Under the pieces are notes generated by a model. It worked only from the letters and a program-made list of their open reading frames with translations. It did no database searches and was not told the DNA's origin. The position numbers and the translations under genes are program-made. 59,055 nt of DNA, taken from NCBI GenBank assembly GCA_964475115.1, contig CAYYVJ010000003.1:1-59055 (forward strand). Reading direction: 5' to 3'. Positions 7,643-16,632 of this stretch are shown in pieces (within the stretch, counting starts at the first letter, position 1; each line of letters starts with the position of its first letter). This DNA comes from CAYYVJ01 sp964475115 (GTDB lineage: Bacteria > Bacillota > Clostridia > Lachnospirales > Lachnospiraceae).

Positions 7643-9691
7643 ATGATGAAAAAAGTAGTAGCACTTCTATTTACATTGACTATGGTGCTGAGTCTAGCTG
7701 CATGTGGAAACACTGCAAGCACTGATCCAACGACAAAGCCATCTGGTAGCGAAACTACTAGTGGTACAGAGACAGGCGAAGCACCTGAAGGTACGCTTGT
7801 TATAGGAACACAAAGCTTTAATGGTATTTTCAATCCATTTTTCTACACTACAGCTTATGATGCACAAGCATTTGAGACTATTTTCACAAGTATTTCAGAA
7901 TTAGATGATAACAATGTATTAGTAGATAAAGGTGGACATATTGAATCTGAAGAAGTAAAAGATGCAAACGGAAATGTTCAATCTCTTTACACAATTACAA
8001 TTCAAGAAGGAATGAAATTCTCTGATGGAGAACCAGTTACGATTGATGACGTGATTTTCAGCTATTATGTTCAAGCGGATCCTACCTATGATGGAATGTC
8101 TACATTCGCATCAAGCGTAGATATCGTAGGTTTAAAAGAATATTTTTATGATGATCCTAACTATACAGAAAAAATAACAAGTATCCAAGCAGATGCAGAA
8201 GAAAAAGCATCTACAAAAGAAGGTTTTATTGAGTTCTTAATTGCATCTAACCTTGATGGATGGTGGGACGGAGTACTTCCTGGAGATCTTCTAGGAGATG
8301 GAACACTTACATGGGCTGGATATTTAAAAGATGAAGGATTTGATCCTACAGGAATTGAAGAAGATCCAGAAGCGATGTTAGCTATGCTTGCAGAAGCTGA
8401 GTATACAAATTATGCAGATGCGTATGACGCAGTTACATACTGGACTAATTTCTTATCACAAGACTATATTGCTGGTGGACTTGCAGATGGTATTGATGTA
8501 CCTGAAATTTCTGGTATCACTAGAGTAGATGATTATACAGTTAAAGTATTAGTGAATGGTGTTAATATGATTGCTGACCGTCAGTTAGCACAAAACCCTA
8601 TTGTTCCTGAGCATTATTATGGAGATGGCTTTGAAAAAGGTAATCTTGCAGGCGTAAAGGCTAAAAATGATACTCCTCTTGGTTCAGGTCCATTTGTATG
8701 GCAAAGCTATGAAAACAACGTTGTAACAGTAAAAGCAAATCCAGATTATTTCTTAGGAAGCCCTAAGATTGAATTTATTAAATACCAAGTTATTAACGAA
8801 GAAAACAAAGTGGATGCCATTGTAAATGGTGACATTGATATAACAGATCCATCTGCTTCTTTAGAAGTAATGGACATATTAGAAACAGAGGGAATTGAGT
8901 ACTCTCTAATTGGTAACCCAGGTTATGGCTACATTGCAGTTAGTGCTAAGAGAATACCTGATATTAATGTTCGTAGTGGTTTAATGCACTTAATGACTCG
9001 TGAGCAAGCAGTTTCTACTTATTATGGTGAACTTGCAGAAGTTATTGAACGTCCTATGACACCTACATTAGGTGAATATCCTGCAGAAGCTACAGAATAC
9101 TGGGGTTATGATCCAGATAAAGCTTTAGAATACTTTAAAGCTGCTGGATATGAACAAGTAAATGGAAAATTAGTAAAAGATGGTGAGCAACTAGTAGTAG
9201 AAGTTGGTATCGGAGGTGCTGCAACTCATCCTTCTACACCAATCTTAACTCAGATGGCAAATGATATGGCTAATCTAGGTGGAGAACTTATTGTAAGCGA
9301 TGTAGATTTCAGTATTTTAAGTAATCGTATGAATAACGATGATATTGACATGTGGGTAGCGGCTTGGGGTAACTCAACTAACGCTGACTTAAAGCAATTA
9401 TTTGGTAGTGAATCTACAAAAGCTGGTGGTTCTAATAGAACATGGATTGTAGATCCTAAACTAGATGCTCTTCTTGAACAAGTTAATACAACTCTAGATT
9501 TTGAGGAAAGAAAAGCACTTGTTGCAGAAGAACTTGATTTAATTATGAGTTGGGCTACTTATATGCCAATTTACCAACGTAAGAATTTATGGATCTATAA
9601 TCCAGAGATAGTAGATATGGATACAGTTCCAGCAAACACTTCAACTTATTATAATTATGTAAATGAAATTCATTTATTAGATTTAAAATAA
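7643..9691 (+). CDS. oppA: Oligopeptide ABC transporter, substrate-binding lipoprotein
   Basis: Family 5 extracellular solute-binding protein that captures peptides for the permease encoded downstream. It begins with a lipoprotein signal (hydrophobic stretch, lipobox LAAC with Cys near residue 23), then a Ser/Thr/Gly-rich linker (about 24-52), then the binding fold (GTLVIGTQSFNG, EGMKFSDGEPVTIDDVIFSY). At 682 residues it is about 100-130 longer than common OppA; the excess is an acidic segment around residues 165-285 (DGWWDGVLPGDLLGDG and neighbours). The start has AAGGAGG 7 nt upstream. Peptide specificity cannot be read; nickel or other small-ligand variants are less likely given the length. 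Confidence 0.93.
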   Translation: MMKKVVALLFTLTMVLSLAACGNTASTDPTTKPSGSETTSGTETGEAPEGTLVIGTQSFNGIFNPFFYTTAYDAQAFETIFTSISELDDNNVLVDKGGHIESEEVKDANGNVQSLYTITIQEGMKFSDGEPVTIDDVIFSYYVQADPTYDGMSTFASSVDIVGLKEYFYDDPNYTEKITSIQADAEEKASTKEGFIEFLIASNLDGWWDGVLPGDLLGDGTLTWAGYLKDEGFDPTGIEEDPEAMLAMLAEAEYTNYADAYDAVTYWTNFLSQDYIAGGLADGIDVPEISGITRVDDYTVKVLVNGVNMIADRQLAQNPIVPEHYYGDGFEKGNLAGVKAKNDTPLGSGPFVWQSYENNVVTVKANPDYFLGSPKIEFIKYQVINEENKVDAIVNGDIDITDPSASLEVMDILETEGIEYSLIGNPGYGYIAVSAKRIPDINVRSGLMHLMTREQAVSTYYGELAEVIERPMTPTLGEYPAEATEYWGYDPDKALEYFKAAGYEQVNGKLVKDGEQLVVEVGIGGAATHPSTPILTQMANDMANLGGELIVSDVDFSILSNRMNNDDIDMWVAAWGNSTNADLKQLFGSESTKAGGSNRTWIVDPKLDALLEQVNTTLDFEERKALVAEELDLIMSWATYMPIYQRKNLWIYNPEIVDMDTVPANTSTYYNYVNEIHLLDLK

Positions 9692-9724
9692 TAAAACGTA
9701 TGTATAATAAATAAGTATTATAAT

Positions 9725-9762
9725 AGCAATAAGAGGCTGTCTTATGGCAGCCTCTTATTGCT
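9725..9762 (+). terminator. 15-bp hairpin after oppA (processing or partial terminator)
   Basis: A perfect 15-bp stem (AGCAATAAGAGGCTG at 9725-9739 pairs with 9748-9762) with an 8-nt loop and no T-run behind it. Its place between the binding protein and the permeases fits a 3'-stabilising or read-through element that raises oppA mRNA above the rest. Confidence 0.65.
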
Positions 9763-9778
9763 AAGATAAGCTATGACC

Positions 9779-9832
9779 TTAGCTACGCTGCCGGTAAAAT
9801 ATACGATTATGTTTTCTCGGCAGTGTAGCTAA
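9779..9832 (+). repeat. Second hairpin in the oppA-oppB gap
   Basis: Inverted repeat TTAGCTACGCTGCCG (9779-9793) with CGGCAGTGTAGCTAA (9818-9832), one G-T pair, 24-nt loop. It lies 17 nt after the first hairpin and 60 nt before oppB. GC-richer than its surroundings. Confidence 0.65.
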
Positions 9833-9894
9833 ATGGGCGTTTAAGGACCTTTTAGCAAATTAAAGTAATAAAATATCTAGAGAGAGGTGTAAGT

Positions 9895-10863
9895 ATGAGA
9901 CAATATGTGATTCGACGTATACTAATTAGTGTGGTTGTTTTATTGGGAGTTTCTTTTTTAATATATGGTATGTTGCGTTTAATACCAGGCGATTTTGTTG
10001 AGCGTATGACCTCTGGAAATCCGTCAATAACAGCTGAACAAAAAGATAGACTAAGAGAAGCCTATGGATTAAATAGTGGAGTTTTAGAGGGGTATATTAA
10101 CTGGGTTAGTGATGCTTTAAAAGGTGATTTTGGAATCTCTTTCTTATATCAAAAACCAGTATTTGAAGTTATCGGAAGTAGGATGTGGGTGTCCTTTTCT
10201 TTATCAGCTTCAGCTTTTGTTATTCAACTTTTAATAGCGATTCCATTAGGAATCTTGGCAGCGACAAAACAATACAGTAGAGTGGATTATGGAATTGTGT
10301 TTTTTGCTTTATTAGGTATTTCATTACCTTCCTTTTTCTTCGCAGCTATTCTTCAGAGAGTATTTGCTATGGGACTTGATTGGTTGCCTTTGTCAGGTAT
10401 GGTTACGGCAAGAGAAAATTATACGGGATTTCGATTAATATTAGATATGGCATACCATTTTGTATTGCCAGTTACAGTATTTGTTATTATTAGTGTAGGT
10501 AGTTGGTTAAGATATGTTAGAACAAATATGCTTGAAGTTTTAAATGCAGATTATGTTCGTACAGCGCGAGCAAAAGGCTTAAGTGAAAGAACAGTAATTG
10601 GAAAACATGCTTTTAGAAATACACTAATTCCTATTGTAACCTTTATAGGAGGAAGTATTCCAGGTCTTTTCTCGGGTGCAATTATTACAGAAGGTATTTT
10701 CTCTATAAATGGTTTGGGAAAAGCAGCACTCGATTCTGTACATAATAAAGATATGCCATTTTTAATGGGATACTTAATGTTTTTAGCAGTTCTTACTTTA
10801 TTAGGAACATTAGTTTCAGACATTTTATATGCAGTGGTAGACCCACGCGTAAGATATAATTAG
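9895..10863 (+). CDS. oppB: Oligopeptide ABC transporter permease 1
   Basis: 322-residue inner-membrane subunit of the OppB/DppB family. It shows the usual N-terminal segment (RRILISVVVLLGVSFLIYGML), the LRLIPGD and LNSGVLEGYINW region, six membrane spans, and the EAA-type loop (DYVRTARAKGLSERTVIGKHAFRNTLIPIVT) that contacts the ATPases. The C-terminus VVDPRVRYN is typical of the family. The start has GAGAGAGGTG upstream. Followed 15 bp later by oppC. Confidence 0.95.
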   Translation: MRQYVIRRILISVVVLLGVSFLIYGMLRLIPGDFVERMTSGNPSITAEQKDRLREAYGLNSGVLEGYINWVSDALKGDFGISFLYQKPVFEVIGSRMWVSFSLSASAFVIQLLIAIPLGILAATKQYSRVDYGIVFFALLGISLPSFFFAAILQRVFAMGLDWLPLSGMVTARENYTGFRLILDMAYHFVLPVTVFVIISVGSWLRYVRTNMLEVLNADYVRTARAKGLSERTVIGKHAFRNTLIPIVTFIGGSIPGLFSGAIITEGIFSINGLGKAALDSVHNKDMPFLMGYLMFLAVLTLLGTLVSDILYAVVDPRVRYN

Positions 10864-10878
10864 GAAGGAGAATAAAAA

Positions 10879-11883
10879 GTGGCAGATCTAAATGTAACAG
10901 ACAAGGATTTATTAGAGCAAGACGAATTTGAACAAAGCCAGATACTTTTAACTCCTGGCCAATTGATAGCAAAGAGATTTTTTAGAAATAAATTAGCTAT
11001 TTTAGGATTAGTATTTATTGTAGTAACAATGTTGTTTTGTTTTATTGGACCTTATTTTTCTCCATACGGAGAATATGAAATATTTTATATAAACAAAAAT
11101 ACTGGACAAGAAGTAAGCATGTATGATACAAACGGAATTAAACAAGCAGGTGTTGGTGTTTATGTAAAGGCACCTATATCAAAATCACACTTATTAGGTA
11201 CTGATGCAGATGGTCGTGATGTATTTACACGTCTAATGTATGGTGGACAAATTTCTTTGAAATTTAGTATCGCCGTTACAATTATTGAGTTATTAATCGG
11301 TATTACCATGGGTGGTATCGCGGGATACTACGGTGGTAAGGTAGATATGATAATTATGAGAATTGTTGAGGTGTTTTATTGTATACCCTTCCTACCGTTG
11401 ATGTTGGTTGTATCTTCTTTTATGTCAGCATTTGGTATTAGACCTGAACAAAAGATTTATTTCTTGATGTTAATCATGGGTATCTTTAATTGGTCAGGTG
11501 TAGCCAGAATGGTACGTGGACAAATTTTATCAATAAGAGAGATGGACTATATGCAAGCTGCTGAAGCTTGTGGGATTCGTTCTTCCCGTAAAATTATAAA
11601 GCATTTAATCCCTAATGCTATGCCAGTGATTATCGTTATGGCAACTATGGATTTGGGTGGTTTTATCCTTACAGAATCTTCCTTATCATTTTTGGGTGTT
11701 GGACTAGCATTTCCCTACGCTTCTCTAGGTAACATGGTAAATGCGGTAAACCAATCCATTATTTTAAAGAATTACTTAAATATTTGGCTTCCACCAGGAG
11801 TTTTAATTTTACTTATAGTTATGGCATTTAACTTTATAGGTGATGGTCTTCGTGACGCATATGATCCAAAGATGAAAAGGTAG
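10879..11883 (+). CDS. oppC: Oligopeptide ABC transporter permease 2
   Basis: 334 residues, OppC/DppC family. The N-terminal cytoplasmic tail is followed by RFFRNKLAILGLVFI (first span), a periplasmic-side loop with the family LLGTDADGRDVFTRLMYGG motif, five more spans and an EAA loop (MDYMQAAEACGIRSSRKIIKHLIPNA). The C-terminus GDGLRDAYDPKMKR is typical. The start is GTG, placed 7-8 nt after AGGAAGGAG; no ATG fits the family length better. Confidence 0.95.
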   Translation: MADLNVTDKDLLEQDEFEQSQILLTPGQLIAKRFFRNKLAILGLVFIVVTMLFCFIGPYFSPYGEYEIFYINKNTGQEVSMYDTNGIKQAGVGVYVKAPISKSHLLGTDADGRDVFTRLMYGGQISLKFSIAVTIIELLIGITMGGIAGYYGGKVDMIIMRIVEVFYCIPFLPLMLVVSSFMSAFGIRPEQKIYFLMLIMGIFNWSGVARMVRGQILSIREMDYMQAAEACGIRSSRKIIKHLIPNAMPVIIVMATMDLGGFILTESSLSFLGVGLAFPYASLGNMVNAVNQSIILKNYLNIWLPPGVLILLIVMAFNFIGDGLRDAYDPKMKR

Positions 11884-11893
11884 GTGATAGACT

Positions 11894-13033
11894 GTGACGG
11901 ATTTAAGTATCAAACAAGAAAAACGTGCAAAGCTTAAAGCAATTAAAAAAGAAAATGCAGAAATGTATAAGAAATATAATAAAGATAAGAAGAGAAAAAC
12001 AGTTCCAGAAACAGAATATCTTACTACAATGAAAAGTAATGATAATATACTTGAAATAGAAGATCTTAGAACTTATTTCTATACTGATTCAGGAACAGTA
12101 AAAGCTGTAGATGGAGTTTCTTTTAATATACCAAAAGGAAAAACCATAGGTGTAGTTGGTGAATCAGGATGCGGAAAATCAGTAACTAGTTTATCGGTTA
12201 TGCGATTATTACAAGGACCACAAGGTCAGCTTGCTGGTGGAGAAATCAGATATAACCAAGGTGATAAAGCAGTAAATATTGCAAAACTTCCAATGTCAGA
12301 AATGCAAAAGATTCGTGGAAATGAGATTGCAATGATTTTCCAAGAGCCTATGACTAGTTTAAATCCTGTTTTTACAATAGGAAACCAGTTAAGTGAAAGT
12401 ATAACCTTACATAATCCTGAAATGACTAAAAAGGAAGTGAAAGAAAAAGTAATAGAGCTTCTAAAATTGGTAGGAATTGTTCGTGAAGGTATTGAAGACA
12501 GTTATCCTCACGAATTATCAGGTGGGATGAAGCAAAGAGTTGTAATTGCGATGGCTCTTTCATGTAATCCACGTTTGATTATTGCAGATGAACCTACAAC
12601 AGCACTGGATGTAACAATTCAAGCTCAGATTTTAGATTTACTAAGAGACTTAAAAGATAAAATAAATGCTTCTATTATGCTTATTACACATGATCTTGGT
12701 GTAGTTGCTGAAATGGCAGATTATGTAGTTGTTATGTACGCAGGAAGAGTAATTGAGCAGGGAACTGCAAGTGAGATCTATCATGCTCCAAAACATCCAT
12801 ACACTGTTGGACTTATGAAATCTCGTCCTGTTTTAAATGAAAATACAGAACGTCTTTATTCTATTCCGGGAAATGTACCAAACCCTATCGGAATGCCTAA
12901 CTACTGTTATTTTAGAAATCGTTGTGAAAAGAGAATGGAAATATGTAAGGGTCTTTATCCTGAGATAACCGATATATCTGATACTCACAAGGTGAATTGC
13001 TATCTTTATCATGAAGAAAAGGGGAGTAAATAA
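11894..13033 (+). CDS. oppD: Oligopeptide ABC transporter ATPase (OppD type)
   Basis: 379 residues with Walker A GESGCGKS, Q-loop FQEPMTSLNPVF, signature LSGGMKQR, Walker B LIIADEPTTALD and H-loop THDLGVVAEMAD. The C-terminal oligopeptide extension with spaced cysteines (NYCYFRNRCEKRMEICKG) is present, as in OppD/DppD proteins, where it can bind a metal cluster. A lysine-rich extension of about 50 residues precedes the ABC domain. The GTG start follows AGGTGAT; a downstream ATG at 12032 would remove the extension but has no ribosome site. Confidence 0.93.
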   Translation: MTDLSIKQEKRAKLKAIKKENAEMYKKYNKDKKRKTVPETEYLTTMKSNDNILEIEDLRTYFYTDSGTVKAVDGVSFNIPKGKTIGVVGESGCGKSVTSLSVMRLLQGPQGQLAGGEIRYNQGDKAVNIAKLPMSEMQKIRGNEIAMIFQEPMTSLNPVFTIGNQLSESITLHNPEMTKKEVKEKVIELLKLVGIVREGIEDSYPHELSGGMKQRVVIAMALSCNPRLIIADEPTTALDVTIQAQILDLLRDLKDKINASIMLITHDLGVVAEMADYVVVMYAGRVIEQGTASEIYHAPKHPYTVGLMKSRPVLNENTERLYSIPGNVPNPIGMPNYCYFRNRCEKRMEICKGLYPEITDISDTHKVNCYLYHEEKGSK

Positions 13034-14010
13034 TGGCAAACGAAAATATACTTGAAGTCCGTAATTTAGTGAAACACTTCCCTATTAAAGGTGGAGTATT
13101 TCAGCATACAGTAGGACATGTAAAGTCTGTAGACGGAGTGTCCTTTGACATACCTAAAGGTAAGACCTTTGGACTAGTAGGTGAATCTGGATGTGGTAAG
13201 ACTACAATTGGCCGTACAATACTTAGATTAGTAGAGCCTACATCTGGTGAAGCAATTTTAAATGGTGTAGATATTTTTGGTATGGATAGAAAAGAGTTAA
13301 GAAAGATGCGTCCAAATGTACAGATGATTTTCCAAGATCCATATGGTTCACTAGATCCTAGAATGCCAGTTGGAGAAATTATTGGAGAAGCAGTACGTGA
13401 GCATAATATTGTTCCAAAATCTGAATATAACGATTATATTCTTAAGATAATGGAAGACTGTGGGCTTCGCTCTTACTATGCAGATCGTTATCCTCATGAG
13501 TTTTCAGGTGGACAAAGACAACGTATTTGTATTGCAAGATCTCTAGCTCTTAATCCTAGCTTGATTGTTGCAGATGAACCTGTATCAGCGCTAGATGTTT
13601 CTATTCAGGCACAAATCATTAATTTAATGGTTGACTTGCAAAAGAAGAGAGGACTTTCCTACTTATTCATATCACATGATTTATCCGTAGTGGAATATAT
13701 ATCTGATGTAGTTGGTGTAATGTATTTAGGTAATCTTGTAGAAATGGCATCTAAAGAAGAACTCTTTAAAAAGCCAATGCATCCTTATACAAAGGCACTT
13801 CTAAGTGCTGTTCCAATTCCAAATCCAGATATAAAGATGAATCGTACGATACTAGAAGGAGATATTCCATCACCTTCCAATCCTCCATCTGGATGTAAAT
13901 TCCATACACGTTGTCCGAATGCAATGGAGATTTGTAAGACACAAGTACCTGTATATAAAGACTATGGCAATAACCATAAGGTTGCATGTCATTTGTATCC
14001 GCAAGATTAA
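13033..14010 (+). CDS. oppF: Oligopeptide ABC transporter ATPase (OppF type)
   Basis: 325 residues, second ATPase of the transporter. Walker A GESGCGKTT, Q-loop FQDPYGSLDPRM (the DPYGSLDPR wording marks OppF/DppF), signature FSGGQRQR, Walker B LIVADEPVSALD, H-loop SHDLSVVEYISD, and the C-terminal CKFHTRCPNAMEIC cysteines. Its ATG overlaps the oppD stop by one base (TAATG), so translation is coupled. Last gene of the operon. Confidence 0.95.
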   Translation: MANENILEVRNLVKHFPIKGGVFQHTVGHVKSVDGVSFDIPKGKTFGLVGESGCGKTTIGRTILRLVEPTSGEAILNGVDIFGMDRKELRKMRPNVQMIFQDPYGSLDPRMPVGEIIGEAVREHNIVPKSEYNDYILKIMEDCGLRSYYADRYPHEFSGGQRQRICIARSLALNPSLIVADEPVSALDVSIQAQIINLMVDLQKKRGLSYLFISHDLSVVEYISDVVGVMYLGNLVEMASKEELFKKPMHPYTKALLSAVPIPNPDIKMNRTILEGDIPSPSNPPSGCKFHTRCPNAMEICKTQVPVYKDYGNNHKVACHLYPQD

Positions 14011-14046
14011 ATATACTTGATCAAATTCTATTTATATAGCTTGACG

Positions 14047-14104
14047 AACACTACATATTGTTGTAATATTTAAATATTACAACAATATGTAGTGTTTTTT
14101 GTTT
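14047..14104 (+). terminator. Strong terminator of the opp operon
   Basis: Perfect palindrome with 25-bp arms (14047-14071 and 14072-14096) running into TTTTTTGTTTT. One of the longest hairpins in the window. Confidence 0.92.
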
Positions 14105-14187
14105 TGTGGGAAATTGAGTGTTAGGAATTAAAAACTCTTTATTCTTATGGTTGGAATAGATACAAGGTATTGAAGGGAGAGAAAGAA

Positions 14188-16596
14188 ATGGAACAAGTTA
14201 TAAAATCAATTATAAAAAGAGATGGACAAGTAGTTGAATTTGATAAAAGTAGAATAACAAATGCTATTTATAAGGCAATGGTTGCAGTTGGTGATGAAGA
14301 TTTTGGTAAAGCAGGAGAAATCGCCAGCAAGATTGAAAGTCAGCATGAGAAGGCAATGAAGGTAGAGGATGTAGAACGGTTGGTAGTTAAGGAATTATAT
14401 CTTGCAAATCTAGATAAGGTAGCAGATTCCTACTCGGAATTTAAGGCTCAAAGAAAGTTATTTAGAAGCCGTGATAATAAATATACTGGAACTTTTTTAT
14501 CAACTGCATTTATTGGAAAATATAAACATCAACCAGATCCCTTTCCTACAGAATTAGGAAAGTTCGTATATTATCGTACTTATAGCAGGCCGATACCAGA
14601 AGAACAACGTAGGGAGTCTTGGTGGGAAACTTGCTATCGAGTAGTGGAATTTAACATTAGGCTTCAGTTAGATGCTATGAAGAGACAAGGCATGGAAGTA
14701 ACAGAAAGTTTAATGCATGACCTTACAAAAGAAGCGGAAGAGATTTATGATATGATGTATCATTTGAAACTGTTTCCTTCAGGAAGATCCTTATGGGTAG
14801 CAGGTAGTAAAGCTTCTTATATGTATCCATTAAGCAATTTCAATTGTAGTTTTGTTACAGTAGATAGTTTTAAAAAGTTTTCAGAAATTTTCTTTGTGCT
14901 TATGCTAGGAACAGGAGCAGGCTTATCTGTACAAAGAGAGTATGTAGCAAAACTTCCAAAGATAAATAGTAAAATCCGTATTATTCATAAGGCTTATGAG
15001 GCAGTACCAAATGGGATTCGTAAAGAATACACAGAATTAAAGTTAATTAATAATAATGCCATTGAGTTAGAAATAGGTGATAGTAAATTTGGTTGGTCTA
15101 ATGCGATAGATTTATATTTTGACATCTTAACTTCAAGACAATATGTAAATATTGAATACATTTTCTTTAATTACAATAATGTAAGACCAGAAGGTGAAAG
15201 GTTAAAAACCTTTGGAGGTTATGCATCTGGACATAATAATATTAAGCAAATGTTTACAAAAATAGATAAGATTTATAAAGATAAAAGAAGTTCTAACTAT
15301 CAGCAATGGCAGGTTACAAAACCAATAGACTGCCTTGATATTGCAACGATTATAGCTGAGAACGTAGTTTCCGGTGGAGTAAGAAGAAGCGCAGAAATCA
15401 TTCTTTGTGATGAAGATGAAACAGAAGTATTAAATGCAAAAGCAAATCTATATTATCAAGATGATGAAGGTAATTGGATTGAAAATAAGCAGATTTTAAA
15501 TCGTTCTCTTTCTAACAACACAGTTATCTATAAGAAAAAACCATCTAGACAGCAACTGAAAGAACATTTTGAGAAACTTAAAGTGTCTGGCGAGCCGGCA
15601 TTTGCTAATTTTGAAGAAATGCAACGAAGACGCAGTGATGTACAGGGAGGAAATCCTTGCTTTGAAATTTTGTTAAGAGATAGGGGGGTATGTAACCTAT
15701 CAGAAGTGAACTTAATGAGTTTTGTAAAAGAAGATGGATCTTTTGATAAAGAAGAAATGATGAAGGCTCAAAAGTTTTCAGCTCGTATCGGATATCGTAT
15801 GGCGAGTATTGAACTTGAACTTCATGAATGGAATTTAACCAATGAAGAAGATAGATTAACAGGATGTTCTCTTACTGGTGTAATGGATTTTAGAAATGCA
15901 ACTAAAATTTCCGATGAAGAATTTAGAGATCTTTTAAAAGAACTGAGAGAGACAGCAAGAGAGACAGCTTTTGAACTTGCAGATTTTCTAAAAATGAATC
16001 ATCCAAAACTTGTGACTACAGTGAAACCATCAGGAACCATTAGTCAACTTCCTACGGTATCTAGTGGCGTACATTTTTCGCATTCTCCATACTATATAAG
16101 ACGAGTAAGAGTGAATGCAAAAGATCCACTTTCTCAGGCACTAGACGAAGCAGGATTCCCATGGAATCCTGAAGTAGGACAAACAGTGGAAAATCATAAA
16201 ACAAAAGTATTTGAGTTCCCAATTAAGTCCCCAGAAGGCAGGACAAAATATGATGTTTCTGCGATAGAGCAATTAGAATTATATAAGATGATTATGAAAA
16301 ATTATGTAGATCACAATGCTTCTAATACGATTCATGTAAGAGAACATGAATGGGCAGAGGTTGAACAATGGGTTTATGATAATTGGGATGATATTGTAGG
16401 GGTAACTTTCCTTTCTTTAGACGATAGCTTTTATCAACTGTTGCCTTACGAAGCAATAACGAAAGACGAATATGTAGAATTACTAGAAAAACAACCAAAA
16501 TTTAATCCTTCTATCCTAAAAAAATATGAGACATTTGAAGATGAATTTGATATTTTGGATGCAGATTGTGATAGTGGAGTATGTCCGGTTCGCTAA
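14188..16596 (+). CDS. nrdJ: Adenosylcobalamin-dependent ribonucleoside-triphosphate reductase (class II)
   Basis: Makes deoxynucleotides from NTPs using a cobalamin-derived thiyl radical; oxygen-independent. 802 residues: N-terminal ATP-cone (SIIKRDGQVVEFDKSRITNAI, about 5-90), then the ten-stranded barrel with NPCFEI and the CNLSEVNL active-site loop (radical Cys and catalytic Glu), and a C-terminal DCDSGVCPVR pair of redox cysteines spaced as in the Lactobacillus enzyme. The start chosen is ATG 14188 after GGGAGAG; an upstream in-frame TTG at 14170 would overlap the ribosome site. No cobalamin riboswitch is visible upstream. A bidirectional terminator follows. Confidence 0.94.
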   Translation: MEQVIKSIIKRDGQVVEFDKSRITNAIYKAMVAVGDEDFGKAGEIASKIESQHEKAMKVEDVERLVVKELYLANLDKVADSYSEFKAQRKLFRSRDNKYTGTFLSTAFIGKYKHQPDPFPTELGKFVYYRTYSRPIPEEQRRESWWETCYRVVEFNIRLQLDAMKRQGMEVTESLMHDLTKEAEEIYDMMYHLKLFPSGRSLWVAGSKASYMYPLSNFNCSFVTVDSFKKFSEIFFVLMLGTGAGLSVQREYVAKLPKINSKIRIIHKAYEAVPNGIRKEYTELKLINNNAIELEIGDSKFGWSNAIDLYFDILTSRQYVNIEYIFFNYNNVRPEGERLKTFGGYASGHNNIKQMFTKIDKIYKDKRSSNYQQWQVTKPIDCLDIATIIAENVVSGGVRRSAEIILCDEDETEVLNAKANLYYQDDEGNWIENKQILNRSLSNNTVIYKKKPSRQQLKEHFEKLKVSGEPAFANFEEMQRRRSDVQGGNPCFEILLRDRGVCNLSEVNLMSFVKEDGSFDKEEMMKAQKFSARIGYRMASIELELHEWNLTNEEDRLTGCSLTGVMDFRNATKISDEEFRDLLKELRETARETAFELADFLKMNHPKLVTTVKPSGTISQLPTVSSGVHFSHSPYYIRRVRVNAKDPLSQALDEAGFPWNPEVGQTVENHKTKVFEFPIKSPEGRTKYDVSAIEQLELYKMIMKNYVDHNASNTIHVREHEWAEVEQWVYDNWDDIVGVTFLSLDDSFYQLLPYEAITKDEYVELLEKQPKFNPSILKKYETFEDEFDILDADCDSGVCPVR

Positions 16597-16608
16597 ACAG
16601 TTTATTAA

Positions 16609-16632
16609 AAAAAGAGCAGCAATGCTCTTTTT
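16609..16632. terminator. Bidirectional terminator between nrdJ and the yitT-like gene
   Basis: Stem AAAAAGAGCA (16609-16618) with TGCTCTTTTT (16623-16632), 4-nt loop, A-run on one side and T-run on the other, so it can serve both converging genes. It overlaps the stop codon of the minus-strand gene. Confidence 0.85.

Noticed and set aside
14105..14187. Cobalamin riboswitch before the B12-dependent ribonucleotide reductase
   Set aside because: Only about 80 bp lie between the opp terminator and the start codon; no B12-box or pseudoknot is visible.
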